Notes: generated by a model not told the origin, from the sequence alone. 64,000 nucleotides of DNA from Clostridia bacterium (GCA_017935675.1 JAGBHE010000065.1:141887-205886); one strand, 5' to 3'; shown: positions 38,615 through 48,070, counted from the first letter of the stretch. Program-made: numbers and translations.

Positions 38615-39367
38615 ATGTATGATACAATTTTCTCTAAAAGCTTTAATTTTAATATATTTAATTTTAAAAAATACAAATACACAGACAACCGTCACGGTGT
38701 ATCAGCGCATTTTTTTGCCTATATGATTTCCGGGCATTGCAGAATTTCAACCGGAGATAAAACCGTCAGCATAAAAGAGGGTGATATATTTTATATTCCG
38801 AACGGCTGCAAATATCAGTCGTATTGGTATGGGGAGCCCGAAATTAAATTTATTTCATTGGGCTTTCGTTTTCTGCCTAATTTTGAAAAAAAGAATTACT
38901 CTGTTCAGGTGCTTCCATATAATGAAGAAGCTGTTAAGCTTTTTTACGGGCTTTTTGAAAACAAAGTGTTGGAAAGCCGTGATGTCGGTGTTTTTTATAC
39001 CTTGGTCGGGATGCTGCTTCCTGCAATGACAGGTCAAATGTTTTGCCGTACAAAGGAGCTTGTGGAGCTGACAAAAAGGTATCTTACAGAGCATCCGTTT
39101 GCGGAAGTCTCAGAGCTTGCAAAAAACTGTGCCGTAAGTGAATCCGCTCTTTATTCCGCATTTCAAAAATCCTCCGATGTTACTCTTAACGCGCTTAGAA
39201 ATCAGATAATAATTGAAAAGGCAAAAATGCTGCTCATAACTACAAACATGTCTGTAGAAGAAATAAGCAGGCAGCTGCGGTTCAGCTCCTGCTCGTATTT
39301 TCGCAAGGTTTTCAAAAAATATCTTAATGCAACACCGAGTGAAATAAGGAAAAGAAACAGGATTTAA
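38615..39367 (+). CDS. AraC family transcriptional regulator
   Basis: 250 aa. Cupin sensor (YMISGHCRISTGDKTVSIKEGDIFYIPNG) followed by the double HTH (VSELAKNCAVSESALYSAFQKS; VEEISRQLRFSSCSYFRKVFKK) ending NATPSEIRK. Faces the dehydrogenase/Gfo-Idh operon and probably regulates it. No strong ribosome site is seen; GGGGTC precedes ATG 38615. Confidence 0.88.
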   Translation: MYDTIFSKSFNFNIFNFKKYKYTDNRHGVSAHFFAYMISGHCRISTGDKTVSIKEGDIFYIPNGCKYQSYWYGEPEIKFISLGFRFLPNFEKKNYSVQVLPYNEEAVKLFYGLFENKVLESRDVGVFYTLVGMLLPAMTGQMFCRTKELVELTKRYLTEHPFAEVSELAKNCAVSESALYSAFQKSSDVTLNALRNQIIIEKAKMLLITTNMSVEEISRQLRFSSCSYFRKVFKKYLNATPSEIRKRNRI

Positions 39368-39396
39368 ATAATCAGTAATTTTCTCTTTAGAAATAT

Positions 39397-39434
39397 GCGG
39401 GGACGGTTTCCTGCACAAGAGAACCGCCTCCGCG
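39397..39434. repeat. GGGGACGG palindromic repeat, degenerate copy
   Basis: GCGGGGACGGTTTCC...GAACCGCCTCCGC forms an imperfect hairpin between two convergent genes and shares its core with the perfect palindrome at 42186-42248. It may also act as a terminator. Confidence 0.7.
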
Positions 39435-39463
39435 TGTTGTAATTACCTTACATTAGAATATGT

Positions 39464-41677
39464 TTATGGGATTATATGCCATTTTGCGTCCGGGTTTAAT
39501 ATACCTCCGCCGTCTTCATCGTGCCCGATAGTCATCTCATATCCGTGCGCATCAACAGCTATATATGTGTGATTCATATAGCCGTTAAAGCGCGGCGGCA
39601 CAATCATTCTGCCCTGTTCATCAATAAACGGTGCCTCGTCGCCAAAATCGCATTCCTCGCCGTCCATTATAATTCCCGGCTTTCCGACGGTAAAAGAATA
39701 GTTCGAGCCTCGATAATTAAAGCTTGCTGTTTTTGTATCGCCGTCCCATTTTATTTCCGAACCCAAGCCTTCACAAAACGCTCTTAAGGGTATCCATAAA
39801 TGGTCTTGCACATACGCGTCTATTATAAACGGCTTCATATGCTCGTCAATCGTAACAGGCTTTGACTTTGACGGATTGTCAACAGGATACTCCGTATCCT
39901 CTGCAATCACGCTTTTTATCTCGTCAGGCTCTATGATTTCTCTTGCCCACCCTCTTGAAGTATATGATGTTTCATTATGGTTTTCATCAACATCTGTATG
40001 TCCGCCGCTATGGTCATACAGCTGCGTATAAGTCTTTATCTCGCCGTTTTTCATTCTGAAATAAAGATCATTTCTTCTGTAATAACAAAACTCACAATCT
40101 TCCTTTGTATCCGTTGCAGGCATGATGACAGTTATTGATATTGGGTTATATTTTACCGTAATGTCACCGCACACAACCGTTTTTGTTTCCATATTATAGT
40201 CCATAGGGATAATGATTTTCGGGGAACCCTTTATTTTATTTGTTGTCAAATAAAAATCAATCTTTTCCTCGTTCTCTATACGGTCGCTTGCAAACACACA
40301 ATATATTTTATTTTCTGTGTTATGCTTCTTGGCAAAGCCGCCTGTACCATATCCTCCACCGCCGCCGCAGCTCGCTTTCTCATAATCGGTCGGACCGAAC
40401 ATAATAGTATCCATATCCCAAAAACGGTCGGAGTTCAGTTCCTCAACAGCGTCCGGTGTTTTTGCCTCGAACGAATATATAAGCATTGCCTGATTTTCAG
40501 CTACAAGATACTGCTCCAATGTCAGCTTAAATCTGTCGTCCTCAACGCTCTTTTTCTCCGTTTTTACAAAGTCGGCAAGATACGAGGTATCGCCCTCAAA
40601 TACCGAGTTGAAATATTCGTTATCCATTGCCGCCGCGCCGATTGACATTATAACCGCTATTATCATAACAATCACCAATGCGGCAGTTCCTTTTTTTCTT
40701 GCCATTTTATCCGCTATAAGTGTTAATCGCTTTTTCATACCCTTTTTACCTCCAAAAAATGTAGTCGTCATATATGATTTTTTCTGTGTCTGAGTTTTAA
40801 GAAATTTTATAAGCATGTCGCCGTAAAATATTTTTTCCTCATAATCTCTGCCCTCAAGCGTCTTTTCGTCGCATGAGGTTTCGCCGTCTATTTCAATTGC
40901 CTTTGCCATTAAATGAACAATCGGGTTAAACCAATGCAGTGACACGAATATAAGCGTTATAAGCTGGTATAATATGTCCTTGCGTTTAAAATGAAACAGC
41001 TCATGGCGAAGCAACAGCTGAAGCTCCCTGTCTGTGTAATCAAGCTGCGGCAGGATTATCCGCGGTTTTAAAAGCCCCACAAGCATAGGAGTGTCAATAA
41101 GCTGTGAATGTCTTATTTTAAGCGGCTTTGAAATTTTGAGCTTTTTACTTTCTGCGCATAAGCTATCATATATACTCGCATCGTTTACAACGTTACTCAG
41201 CCGATTTAACTCATGGCTGAAATAAACATATCTGCCGTAATGCAGCGCGAAATACCCAAACGCGCCGGCAAGCCATATTACAGCTAATATTGCTGTCACA
41301 TCAACTTTCTTTTTCGCTGAGGCGGTTTTTGTAACGGGAACATATTCAACTTTTTCGCTGTTAGACGTTTCTACGCGCTCATAATCCATGTATTCCTCGG
41401 ATACAGAGTATTCGGGCGCTTTTTCCTCTAACCGTGTCTGTATATTATGTATTCCGTCCGTCACGGCGGGCGATATGTTTATTGTATAATCTATGCCAAG
41501 CCCTGCGAACGGAATTAAAAATATCAGCATTACTGCAAGCCACGAGTAATACCTAAAGCCCGCTGTATAGCGCTTTGTAATCGGCTTTGTCAGCACAAAA
41601 AGCAAAATTATAACCGCCGATAATTTTAATGAAGAAAAAGCGTTCTGCATAAATATTTCTTTTATAAATTCCATCAT
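39464..41677 (-). CDS. BlaR1-like M56 membrane metalloprotease sensor with copper-amine-oxidase-type domain
   Basis: 737 aa. N-terminal membrane segments (16-31, 45-62, 127-147), then a cytoplasmic M56 protease domain with zinc motif HELFH (His225, Glu226, His229) and third-ligand region EIDGETSCDE (Glu266), another membrane segment near 333-352, and a large external region. The last ~130 residues hold the VDNPSKSKPVTIDEHM and LWIPLRAFCEGLGSEIKW elements of a copper amine oxidase N-terminal-like domain, not the penicillin-binding domain of BlaR1. The start overlaps the BlaI stop (ATGA), so sensor and repressor are co-translated. Confidence 0.88.
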   Translation of the reverse strand: MMEFIKEIFMQNAFSSLKLSAVIILLFVLTKPITKRYTAGFRYYSWLAVMLIFLIPFAGLGIDYTINISPAVTDGIHNIQTRLEEKAPEYSVSEEYMDYERVETSNSEKVEYVPVTKTASAKKKVDVTAILAVIWLAGAFGYFALHYGRYVYFSHELNRLSNVVNDASIYDSLCAESKKLKISKPLKIRHSQLIDTPMLVGLLKPRIILPQLDYTDRELQLLLRHELFHFKRKDILYQLITLIFVSLHWFNPIVHLMAKAIEIDGETSCDEKTLEGRDYEEKIFYGDMLIKFLKTQTQKKSYMTTTFFGGKKGMKKRLTLIADKMARKKGTAALVIVMIIAVIMSIGAAAMDNEYFNSVFEGDTSYLADFVKTEKKSVEDDRFKLTLEQYLVAENQAMLIYSFEAKTPDAVEELNSDRFWDMDTIMFGPTDYEKASCGGGGGYGTGGFAKKHNTENKIYCVFASDRIENEEKIDFYLTTNKIKGSPKIIIPMDYNMETKTVVCGDITVKYNPISITVIMPATDTKEDCEFCYYRRNDLYFRMKNGEIKTYTQLYDHSGGHTDVDENHNETSYTSRGWAREIIEPDEIKSVIAEDTEYPVDNPSKSKPVTIDEHMKPFIIDAYVQDHLWIPLRAFCEGLGSEIKWDGDTKTASFNYRGSNYSFTVGKPGIIMDGEECDFGDEAPFIDEQGRMIVPPRFNGYMNHTYIAVDAHGYEMTIGHDEDGGGILNPDAKWHIIP

Positions 41678-42060
41678 TTTCTTTTATCCTTTAAAATCTT
41701 TTCAAGCTCAGATATATCCTCTTCACTTATTTTATCGCTGTCGAACAATGCCTTCATTAAACCAACAACAGAGTTTGAATGCATTTTTTTCAAAAACTCT
41801 CCGCTCTCATATTCGACATAGTCCTTTTCCGCAACAAGGGGAGTATAGATATATTCCTTGCCTATTTTACCTTTTTCAAGAAATTTTTTTGCGATAAGAC
41901 GGTTAAGAAGCGACTGTAATGTTTGCTGTGTCCATTTATTATCCGTCTCATCATCAATTATTTTTTTCACCTCACTTGTTGAAATCGGCGTATCATTATG
42001 CCAGATTACTTTCATAATTTCGAGTTCCGCGTCCGGAAGTCTTTTTTCAAAGTGTCTCAT
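41674..42060 (-). CDS. BlaI/MecI/CopY family repressor
   Basis: 128 aa winged-helix repressor: LPDAELEIMKVIWHNDTPISTSEVKKII at the start and the recognition region WTQQTLQSLLNRLIAKKFLEKGKIGKEYIYTPL. In this family the partner protease cleaves the repressor when the sensor is triggered. It is the first gene of the operon with the M56 sensor, and two dyads that fit its operator sit in its own promoter. GAGG lies upstream of the start. Confidence 0.95.
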   Translation of the reverse strand: MRHFEKRLPDAELEIMKVIWHNDTPISTSEVKKIIDDETDNKWTQQTLQSLLNRLIAKKFLEKGKIGKEYIYTPLVAEKDYVEYESGEFLKKMHSNSVVGLMKALFDSDKISEEDISELEKILKDKRK

Positions 42061-42081
42061 TATAATTACCTCACTTTTTTT

Positions 42082-42135
42082 ACGGCAAGTGTCGTATTAT
42101 GATTATATTATATACGACATTTGTCGTGTTGTCAA
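42082..42135 (-). promoter_or_regulatory. Promoter and two BlaI-type operators of the blaI-like operon
   Basis: Minus-strand consensus promoter: TTGACA (42135-42130), 17-bp spacer, TATAAT (42112-42107). The dyad ACGACA-TT-TGTCGT (42114-42127) fills the spacer, and a near-copy ACGGCA-AG-TGTCGT (42082-42095) lies just after the start point, exactly 32 bp away. This arrangement blocks both RNA polymerase binding and clearance, as in bla/mec autorepression. Confidence 0.85.
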
Positions 42136-42185
42136 GTCTTTTTTTTAAAAAATTTTTCCATGCATCGTAATTTTGTATATCGGGT

Positions 42186-42248
42186 CAACACACGGGGACG
42201 GTTCTCTTGTGCTCAGTTTGAGCACAAGAGAACCGTCCCCGTGTGTTG
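42186..42248. repeat. Perfect 30-bp palindrome, GGGGACGG repeat family
   Basis: Two perfect 30-base arms (42186-42215 and 42219-42248) with a 3-base loop; arm core ACGGGGACGGTTCTCTTGTG. It lies just after the stop of the DUF2130 gene and could end its transcript. The same core occurs at 39397-39434 and 61834-61860. Such repeats are widespread in Clostridia and resemble REP elements mobilised by Y1 transposases. Confidence 0.85.
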
Positions 42249-42263
42249 TATTATGATAAATGG

Positions 42264-43496
42264 TTATTCGGAAGCGTCTTCTAATTCCGCAAATTTTTTT
42301 GCCATGGTGGGATTGTTCCTCGTCAGCCTTTTGATTGATAATTCTTCTGCTTTATTGTTCGCAAGTCTAAGATTATTCTCCGATGACAGCAGTGCGTCTT
42401 TTGTTTTTTGCAGGTGGTCAATGGTTTTATCTATTTCATCAATTGCCTTTTTAAATTTTTCGCTTGCCAATCTGTAGTTTCTGGAAAACTTGTCCTTAAA
42501 TTCATTCATGTCTTCTTCAAAATGAGAAATATCAATGTTCTGATTGCGTATGAGCGCAAGCTCTTGTTTGTACTGCAGCGAATTAAGTGCTGCATTGCGC
42601 AGCAGGGTAATTATAGGTATAAAAAACTGAGGGCGAATGACATACATTTTCGGATATCGGTACGATACATCAACAATACCTGTATTATAAAAATCATTAT
42701 CCGCTTCAAGCAATGAAACCAACACTGCATATTCGCAGTTTTTCTCGTTCCGGTCCTTGTCCAGCTCCTTTAAAAAGTCCTCGTTTTTGTGTTTTGTCGC
42801 AGTTTCATCCATTTCATTTTTCATTTCAAACATTATGGAAATAAATTCTGTTCCGTCATCGGAGGCTTCACGGAAAATAAAATCGCCCTTGCTGCCGCTT
42901 CTGGCGTCGTTATCCTTTTCAAAATATGCATTCTGAAAGCCTGTTGCCCGAAGCTTATTAAATTCTGTTTCACAGTGCTGTTCCAGACTTTCTCCGACCA
43001 TTTTTGTGGATTGTCTTGCTTTAAAATCTTTATAATAGGCAATCTGTTCGTCCTTGATCTTTAATTTTTCCTCATAGCTTTCCTTAAGAGTCTGTTCCTT
43101 CAGCAGGGAGGATTTTTCGGCTGTTTCAATCTGCCCGTTTAAAAGAGCTATTTTTTCTTTCTGATCCGAAATTTCCTTTTCTTTTTCTGCAACAGCATCA
43201 TTTATAGCTATTTTTTTCTCAGACTCAAGAATATTAAGCTGTGCTTTCAGTGCGGAAATTTCTTCGTTTTTTTCGGAAAGCTCTTTATCCTTGGCGGAAA
43301 CAGCTTCATTAAAAGCCGCTGCGGCTTCGGTTTGAGCTAATTTTACGGCTGTATCCTTATCTTTTTCAAATCGTGCTTCACGTTCATGAATATCCTTCAA
43401 AAACTCTTTGTCTCTGACCTGTTTGACAATGGATGCATACCCCGACTCATCTACCTGAAAAACCTCTCCGCATTTCGGACATTTAATTTCCTGCAT
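42264..43496 (-). CDS. DUF2130 family coiled-coil protein with nuclease-like core
   Basis: 410 aa. Zinc-ribbon start (CPKCG, residues 6-10), a long charged coiled coil (about 25-160), then a DUF2130 domain in which GDFIF (Asp205) and FEMKNE (Glu224, Lys226) look like the PD-(D/E)xK nuclease pattern, and a second coiled coil at the C-terminus. DUF2130 proteins occur near restriction and mobile DNA; the nuclease assignment is my reading of the motif. Monocistronic with its own promoter. Confidence 0.85.
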   Translation of the reverse strand: MQEIKCPKCGEVFQVDESGYASIVKQVRDKEFLKDIHEREARFEKDKDTAVKLAQTEAAAAFNEAVSAKDKELSEKNEEISALKAQLNILESEKKIAINDAVAEKEKEISDQKEKIALLNGQIETAEKSSLLKEQTLKESYEEKLKIKDEQIAYYKDFKARQSTKMVGESLEQHCETEFNKLRATGFQNAYFEKDNDARSGSKGDFIFREASDDGTEFISIMFEMKNEMDETATKHKNEDFLKELDKDRNEKNCEYAVLVSLLEADNDFYNTGIVDVSYRYPKMYVIRPQFFIPIITLLRNAALNSLQYKQELALIRNQNIDISHFEEDMNEFKDKFSRNYRLASEKFKKAIDEIDKTIDHLQKTKDALLSSENNLRLANNKAEELSIKRLTRNNPTMAKKFAELEDASE

Positions 43497-43553
43497 ATTT
43501 CTTACCTCCTGAGTGAAACTATTTAGCTTGCAGCAATTAGCTTAACTGACGTT

Positions 43554-43582
43554 ATTATATCACAGTTTTTCCGTAAAATCAA
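43554..43582 (-). promoter_or_regulatory. Promoter of the DUF2130 gene
   Basis: Minus-strand TTGATT (43582-43577), 17-bp spacer, TATAAT (43559-43554). Confidence 0.75.
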
Positions 43583-43674
43583 CTTAAACTTAATATTATG
43601 TAAAAGTAATTTTCATATTTAATATGTAATGCGCAAAATAGTTAAATTAGTTTGACTAAGTAGAAAAAATACTA

Positions 43675-43703
43675 TTGCTGACATCATAAAATCGTGCTAA
43701 AAT
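43675..43703 (+). promoter_or_regulatory. Promoter of the glycan-use locus
   Basis: TTGCTG (43675-43680), 17 bp, TAAAAT (43698-43703) with an extended TGC before the -10 box; 49 bp before the first start codon. The weak -35 allows for activator control. Confidence 0.6.
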
Positions 43704-43751
43704 AAAATTAAAGTTTTGCAGTGTAACTATTATTTGAGGGGGCAATATTTT

Positions 43752-44690
43752 ATGCAGGCATCCACAGAACATAAAAAAGGTTTTTTTTACAAAAGCGGTT
43801 TATATCGTTATAAAAAATACGGTGCTTTATCGCTTATGCTGCTGCCGGTGATAATCTATTACTTAGTATTTCACTATGCTTCTATGTACGGCGCGGTAAT
43901 TGCGTTTAAAGATTATAGTTTTATGAAGGGTATTATCGGAAGCCCGTGGGTGGGGCTTGCCAATTTCAGAAGAATGTTTATGTCGGACAGTTTTTTTGAA
44001 GTATTCAGAAATACGCTTGTAATAAGTCTGTACAAGCTTATAACCGGATTCCCGGCACCTATTCTGTTTGCAATTTTGCTGAATGAGTTAAATGGCGGAA
44101 GGTTTAAAAAAACAGTACAGACAATCAGTTATCTTCCGCATTTTCTTTCATGGGTAATACTCGGCGGTATGTTTATGCAGCTTCTTTCTCTCGGCGGTCC
44201 GATTAATATATTTTTGAAAAAAATAGGTCTGGACCCTGTATTCTTTTTGGGTGATGTAAGATATTTCAGAAGTGTGCTTGTAATAACCTCGCTTTGGAAA
44301 AGCATAGGCTGGAGCAGCATTATATATCTTGCCGCCCTGACAGGTATAGATCCTCAGCTTTATGAAGCGGCGCGTATAGACGGTGCAGGAAAGATCAAAC
44401 AGATTATACATATTACATTGCCGTCACTTATCCCCGTTATAACGATTATGTTTATTTTTTCCGTAGGTTCAATAATCAACGATGATTTTGATCAGATATT
44501 TAACCTGTATAACGAGGCTGTGTATTCGGTGGGAGATGTAATCAGCACATATAATTACCGCATAGGCATGATAAATAATGAATATGAGTACTCAACTGCC
44601 GTGGGCCTCTTTAAAAACGTTATAGCAATAGTGTTGATTTTTATCACGAATTTTACGGCAAAGAAGTTTAACGATTACGGTATATGGTAA
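43752..44690 (+). CDS. Sugar ABC transporter permease (LplB family)
   Basis: 312 aa, six membrane segments. The start YRYKKYGALSLMLLPVIIYYLVFHY and the EAA loop YEAARIDGAGKIKQIIHITLP place it in the LplB/YtcP group of permeases that carry complex oligosaccharides. ATG 43752 follows GAGGGGG; an earlier frame from 43716 lacks a site. First gene of the locus; the second permease is at 46940 and the binding protein at 48071. No ATPase gene is present; a shared MsmK-type ATPase would be needed. Confidence 0.92.
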   Translation: MQASTEHKKGFFYKSGLYRYKKYGALSLMLLPVIIYYLVFHYASMYGAVIAFKDYSFMKGIIGSPWVGLANFRRMFMSDSFFEVFRNTLVISLYKLITGFPAPILFAILLNELNGGRFKKTVQTISYLPHFLSWVILGGMFMQLLSLGGPINIFLKKIGLDPVFFLGDVRYFRSVLVITSLWKSIGWSSIIYLAALTGIDPQLYEAARIDGAGKIKQIIHITLPSLIPVITIMFIFSVGSIINDDFDQIFNLYNEAVYSVGDVISTYNYRIGMINNEYEYSTAVGLFKNVIAIVLIFITNFTAKKFNDYGIW

Positions 44691-44700
44691 GGAGAAATAT

Positions 44701-46932
44701 ATGGTTTACGGCTTTAAAGGCAAACTCTTGCCGCCGGAGGGTGAAGCTCATATCGGGCTTGGCGGAGATAACGGCATTGACAGGATAGAGGTTACAAACA
44801 GATATCTTAAGAAAAACGGAAAGCCATGGCTGCCTTTTATGGGTGAATATCACTTTTCCAGATCCAGACCTTGCGAATGGAAAACAGAGCTTTTAAAAAT
44901 GCGCGCCGGAGGAATTAACGTTGTTTCTTCATATGTGATTTGGATACATCACGAGGAAACAGAGGGTGAGCTTTCCTTTAGCGGCAGCCTTGATATACGG
45001 AGCTTTGTGAAAACATGCTTCGAATGCGGAATGTATGTGCTGCTTCGGATTGGCCCGTGGATACACGGCGAGGTGAAAAACGGCGGTTTTCCCGACTGGC
45101 TGATAAAAAAGGAAGGGATAAAGCTTCGCTGTAACAATACGGTTTATCTTGAATACTGCCGTAAATGGTATTCGGCATTGTATGAACAGCTTAAAGGCTT
45201 GCTGTTCAAAGACGGATACGGTATGATAGGGTTTCAGATAGAAAATGAGCTTCAAAGGGATAAAGAACATATCCGGGCACTGCTTAATATTGCTAAGGAA
45301 TGCGGACTTGAGGCTCCTCTGTATACAGCCACTGCATGGGGAATACCTACAGATGCCGAGCTTCCGGAAACAGGAATACTGCCGATGTTCGGAGCCTATA
45401 GCGAGCGCCCGTGGGCAGGTCATATACATAGACTGGAGCCATCAAAGCATTATTGCTTCGGTGATATACGCAATGACCATACAATAGGCGAAGACCTGAA
45501 CATCAGGAGCGAAAGCAGAACCGCTGCAATTGATTATACACGTTATCCTTTTGCAACCTGTGAGCTTGGAGGCGGTGTTCAGGTAACGTTTCCGAGACGG
45601 CCTCTTGTGACTCCGGAGGAAATCGGAGCGCTTACCAATGTAAAGCTTGGAAGCGGTATGAATTTAGCAGGGTTCTATATGTATCACGGCGGAAGAAATC
45701 CCTTGGGCAGGACAACAACCATGCAGGAAACAAAAAAGAGCGGATATCCAAATGATTTGCCTGCGATAGAGTATGATTTCCAGGCGCCGCTTGGGGCGTG
45801 GGGCGCTGTAAGAGGTCAGTACAGGCTTTTAAGACTTCAGGCGCTTTTTGCAGAGGATTTCGGTGACAGGCTTGCGGTGTGTTCGCCGCATTATGCCGAA
45901 CATTCCGTGACCTCGGTATATGATTCTGATACACTGAGATATTCCGCACGTTTAGACGGTGAAAAGGGTTTTGTTTTCATAAACAATTATTCAAGAGAAA
46001 TAAGACTGAGTGAACATAACGAGGTTCGATTTGAGGTTGACGGATATACCTTCCCGAAAACCGGGCTTAATATCAAAAGCGGAGAGTTTGGTTTTATTCC
46101 TCTGAATTTTCAAATGGAGGATATTAGGCTGCTTCATTCTGCAGCGCAGCCTGTCTGCCGCTGCGGGAATGCGTATTTCTTTTTTACTCCCTTCGGCGGT
46201 AATGATGAAATGTGCTTTTTGGCAGACAGTGTTAAAAATATTGAAGGTTCTGCTGATATTGTATATAAGAGTGATGATATAACGGTCAGAAATATAAAAA
46301 GTCCGCTTAAGCTTTGCGGCAGTGATTCGTGTATACAGCTTGTAGTTTTAAGCCGTGATGAAGCAATTCATTTTACAAGAAGCTGCGGCTGTGCTTTTAT
46401 AGCCGACTGCGACATTTACTCTGACGGTGATGAAATATGTTTTTACGGAGTTCATAACGACAGAATAAAAGCATCGGTATTTGATTCGGGAAAATTCAGA
46501 AGTGTCAATATAGCGGCTCCCGAACCGATTGATTCACAAATATATCTGACAGAAATTCCGGCAGAGCTGCCCGACAGCATGGCATTTGATGAAGCCGAGC
46601 TGTCGGAGGAAAGAATAAGGTCCTGGGAAATAAAGCTTCCGGAAAACAGGGAAAATCTTATACTCTGCTTTGATATAAACGGTGATATTGCTCAGCTTTT
46701 TGCTGACGGTAAATTAGTGGCAGACACTTTCCCGAACGGGCGCAGATGGTTTGTCGGTCCGGATGATTTTTTGAAATGTACAAGACTTGTTCTTTCGGTT
46801 AAAGCGTTTAAGACGAGCGATAAATACATTGAAGCCAAACTATGTGACGGGATTATTATTAATAAAGCATTGGGAATGCGGCTTTATACGGTCAAGGCTT
46901 CAATTGATGATTTATTTGAGGAAAGGAAATGA
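44701..46932 (+). CDS. GH35 beta-galactosidase-like enzyme
   Basis: 743 aa. The barrel shows the GH35 features RIGPWIHGEVKNGGFPDWL, the acid/base Glu183 (GFQIENEL) and the nucleophile Glu288 (ATCELGGGVQ); the C-terminal half is beta-rich and the final part (LPENRENLILCFDINGD...) resembles a galactose-binding-like domain. There is no signal peptide, so it cleaves imported oligosaccharides in the cytoplasm, most likely releasing beta-linked galactose; other linkages occur in the family. AAGGAGA precedes ATG 44701, 10 bases after the permease stop. Confidence 0.9.
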   Translation: MVYGFKGKLLPPEGEAHIGLGGDNGIDRIEVTNRYLKKNGKPWLPFMGEYHFSRSRPCEWKTELLKMRAGGINVVSSYVIWIHHEETEGELSFSGSLDIRSFVKTCFECGMYVLLRIGPWIHGEVKNGGFPDWLIKKEGIKLRCNNTVYLEYCRKWYSALYEQLKGLLFKDGYGMIGFQIENELQRDKEHIRALLNIAKECGLEAPLYTATAWGIPTDAELPETGILPMFGAYSERPWAGHIHRLEPSKHYCFGDIRNDHTIGEDLNIRSESRTAAIDYTRYPFATCELGGGVQVTFPRRPLVTPEEIGALTNVKLGSGMNLAGFYMYHGGRNPLGRTTTMQETKKSGYPNDLPAIEYDFQAPLGAWGAVRGQYRLLRLQALFAEDFGDRLAVCSPHYAEHSVTSVYDSDTLRYSARLDGEKGFVFINNYSREIRLSEHNEVRFEVDGYTFPKTGLNIKSGEFGFIPLNFQMEDIRLLHSAAQPVCRCGNAYFFFTPFGGNDEMCFLADSVKNIEGSADIVYKSDDITVRNIKSPLKLCGSDSCIQLVVLSRDEAIHFTRSCGCAFIADCDIYSDGDEICFYGVHNDRIKASVFDSGKFRSVNIAAPEPIDSQIYLTEIPAELPDSMAFDEAELSEERIRSWEIKLPENRENLILCFDINGDIAQLFADGKLVADTFPNGRRWFVGPDDFLKCTRLVLSVKAFKTSDKYIEAKLCDGIIINKALGMRLYTVKASIDDLFEERK

Positions 46933-46939
46933 TTGTGGG

Positions 46940-47818
46940 ATGAAAATTAAAAAAACTCCGGGTGAGACAGTATTTAATTTCTTGAATGTGATATTTATGA
47001 TTTTGTTCTGCTGTGCGGCGATTTACCCTTTTTTATATCTTGCGGCAAGGTCGCTTAGCTCTGCCGACGCAAATTTTTCACAGATAACAATAATCCCACA
47101 GGGTTTTTCCTGGGAAAATTATGTGAGGGTTTTTAAAAACGCAGATATTGGTGTCGGGTTTAAAAATGCAATACTGAGAACTGTTGTAGGAACAACAGTT
47201 AATGTGGTTTTTTCTATACTCGCTGCATATCCGCTGTCAAAAAAATATTATCCGAACAGGAGCTTCTGGACGGGAATTATAGTATTTACAATGTTTTTCA
47301 GCGGCGGGATGATACCAGGATATCTGTTGGTAAAGCGGCTCGGACTCCTTAATACGATGTGGGCAATGATACTTCCGGGTGCGATTAATACGTATAATAT
47401 GATAATAATGAGAAATTTTTTCATGTCATTGCCGGATGCTTTGGAGGAGGCGGCAAAAATTGACGGTGCCGGAGATTTCAGAGTGCTCGTCAGCATAATG
47501 CTGCCTATGTCAAAGCCTATAATAGCAACGATAGCGCTTTGGTCAATGGTTGGACATTGGAACGCGTGGTTTGACTGCCTGATTTATATAACCGACCCAT
47601 CAAAGCAGGTATTGCAGGTGATTATGAGGAGAATAGTTTTGGAAGGTACTTCACAAATGTTAAATCCGAACGCTTCTGAGTTTACGGATATGATTGTTAA
47701 TCCCGAGAATATTAAGGCTTCAACAATTATTGTTGCAACCTTGCCTATAGTTATGGTATATCCGTTTCTCCAGAAGTATTTTGTAAAGGGAGTGTTGGTA
47801 GGCTCGCTTAAGGGCTGA
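46940..47818 (+). CDS. Sugar ABC transporter permease (YtcP/CarA-like second permease)
   Basis: 292 aa, six membrane segments. FNFLNVIFMILFCCAAIYPFLY at the start, EAA loop LEEAAKIDGAGDFRVLVSIMLP and the end KYFVKGVLVGSLKG are those of the partner permease in LplB/LplC-type systems. ATG 46940 starts 7 bases after the GH35 stop; AAAGGAAA lies further upstream. Its stop codon borders repeat copy 2, which separates it from the binding-protein gene. Confidence 0.92.
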   Translation: MKIKKTPGETVFNFLNVIFMILFCCAAIYPFLYLAARSLSSADANFSQITIIPQGFSWENYVRVFKNADIGVGFKNAILRTVVGTTVNVVFSILAAYPLSKKYYPNRSFWTGIIVFTMFFSGGMIPGYLLVKRLGLLNTMWAMILPGAINTYNMIIMRNFFMSLPDALEEAAKIDGAGDFRVLVSIMLPMSKPIIATIALWSMVGHWNAWFDCLIYITDPSKQVLQVIMRRIVLEGTSQMLNPNASEFTDMIVNPENIKASTIIVATLPIVMVYPFLQKYFVKGVLVGSLKG

Positions 47819-47993
47819 TAATAACCTACGTGCAGATGTCCCCCGGCTTCTTCGGCGGCGGGGTCCACTTCAGAATTTCAGTAGGAGTTATAATCTCCTA
47901 CTGAAATTCTGAGGAGCTAACGCTCCCTGCACGGGTTGCAATCGTTCACAAGCTCCATTTCAAGCGAGCTTGATTGAGCGTTGCTCAGATTTA
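47818..47993 (+). repeat. Dispersed structured repeat, copy 2
   Basis: Homologue of 22558-22733. P1 GTGCAG (47830-47835)/CTGCAC (47927-47932); P2 CCCCG (47841-47845)/CGGGG (47859-47863); P3 18 bp (47870-47887/47895-47912) with 7-base loop; P4 GGAGC-TAAC-GCTCC (47913-47926); AAGCTC/GAGCTT and GAGC-GTT-GCTC hairpins follow. It sits inside the transporter operon, between the second permease and the binding protein. Confidence 0.85.
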
Positions 47994-47999
47994 AAAAAT

Positions 48000-48018
48000 C
48001 TGCCGCAGCCCGCGGCAG
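48000..48018 (+). other. Hairpin downstream of repeat copy 2
   Basis: CTGCCGC (48000-48006) and GCGGCAG (48012-48018) with a 5-base loop; GTTTTTTC follows 8-15 bases later. A partial terminator or 3' stabiliser is possible. Confidence 0.45.
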
Positions 48019-48070
48019 TCGGGAAGTTTTTTCACGAAAAAAATATAAGGGCAGAAAGGTTTGGTTTATT

